5,289 nt of DNA, taken from the NCBI GenBank assembly GCA_046730475.1, contig JBKPIY010000066.1, positions 1-5,289 on the forward strand, read 5' to 3'. Shown here piece after piece: positions 5,091-5,289 of this stretch (its first letter is position 1; every line of letters begins with the position of its first letter). The position numbers were made by a program, and so were the translations under genes. Under the pieces are notes generated by a model, which was not told the origin of the DNA, made no database searches, and saw only the letters and a list, made by a program, of their open reading frames with translations. The DNA comes from JBKPIY01 sp046730475. Lineage in GTDB: Bacteria > Actinomycetota > Thermoleophilia > Solirubrobacterales > 70-9.

Positions 5091-5289
5091 TCATGCTCGT
5101 GGGTGACTGCGAGCGTACTGCTTGCGAAGCCAGGAGGGCTCAACACTTGTGTAGATCTGGGTCGTCGAGACGCTCGAGAGCCCGAGCAGCTCCGGGATCG
5201 CGCGGAGGTCGGCGCCGCCCTCGAGCAGGTGCGTGGCGAACGAGTGCCGCCGGGCGTGGGGCGAGACCCCGCCGGCGATCGAGGCGTGG
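5091..5289 (-). CDS. XerC/XerD-type tyrosine recombinase, C-terminal fragment
   Basis: Only the last 65 codons are in the window; the gene starts beyond the right edge. The fragment matches the catalytic C-terminus of Xer recombinases: SPHARRHSFATHLLEGGADL with the HxxR pair (His11 and Arg14 of the fragment), LLGLSSVSTTQIYTSV with the nucleophilic Tyr46, and the ending HPRA seen in E. coli XerD. Two positions differ from consensus. The second catalytic His or Trp (LGH in XerD) is Leu37 here, and the Leu of HxLRH is Arg13. The family cuts and rejoins DNA through a 3'-phosphotyrosine, for example to resolve chromosome dimers at dif. Because XerC, XerD and other integrases look alike at the C-terminus, I give no gene symbol. 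It is probably co-transcribed with the sigma gene. Confidence 0.9.
   Translation of the reverse strand, partial: HASIAGGVSPHARRHSFATHLLEGGADLRAIPELLGLSSVSTTQIYTSVEPSWLRKQYARSHPRA

Noticed and set aside
1..5289. CRISPR arrays, insertion sequences, toxin-antitoxin pairs, retrons or other defence genes
   Set aside because: No regularly spaced repeats, transposase or reverse transcriptase motifs or small gene pairs were found on either strand. The RNase H-fold protein is a stand-alone housekeeping type with no reverse transcriptase beside it.

Overview
The window is GC-rich chromosomal DNA (roughly two thirds G+C by eye) with six protein genes and one tRNA. It probably comes from a deep-branching actinobacterium such as Thermoleophilia. 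This rests on an Rv1155-like (F420-type) PPOX protein, a WhiG/FliA-type sigma factor directly after a Xer-type recombinase, an EF-G-2-like factor, and poor Shine-Dalgarno sequences with -10 elements close to start codons. The assignment is an inference and the exact taxon cannot be read from the sequence.

Layout from left to right. 1-254: no gene I can identify; slightly lower GC, a 10-bp tandem repeat, and a weak candidate gene start running off the left edge. 255-328 (-): tRNA-Gly(GCC) with a good -10 box just upstream. 374-1243 (-): YdbC-like aldo/keto reductase with an intact catalytic tetrad. 1244-1310: divergent intergenic region holding a 20-bp imperfect palindrome over both candidate -35 regions. 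1311-1736 (+): small split-barrel PPOX-family flavin/F420 protein. 1733-2128 (-): RNase HI-family protein, convergent with the PPOX gene, the two stop codons sharing one CTAG. 2143-4242 (-): EF-G-like GTPase (FusA2/EF-G-2 type). 4279-5055 (-): FliA/WhiG-family sigma factor. 5091-5289 (-): C-terminal end of a XerC/XerD-type tyrosine recombinase cut by the right edge.

The four genes from the right edge to 1733 run in the same direction with gaps of 35, 36 and 14 bases and could be one transcription unit (recombinase, sigma factor, EF-G-like, RNase H). A separate sigma-A-like promoter is visible in front of the EF-G-like gene. To my recollection, a Xer-type recombinase followed by whiG is a recurring actinobacterial order, normally leading into rpsB-tsf. 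Here an EF-G paralogue and an RNase H-fold protein follow instead.

I see no defence system, CRISPR array, insertion sequence or new multi-gene system. The points most worth a second look are the non-canonical GTPase motifs of the EF-G-like protein, the missing catalytic His in the Xer-type protein, the palindromes in two regulatory positions, and the near-leaderless gene starts.
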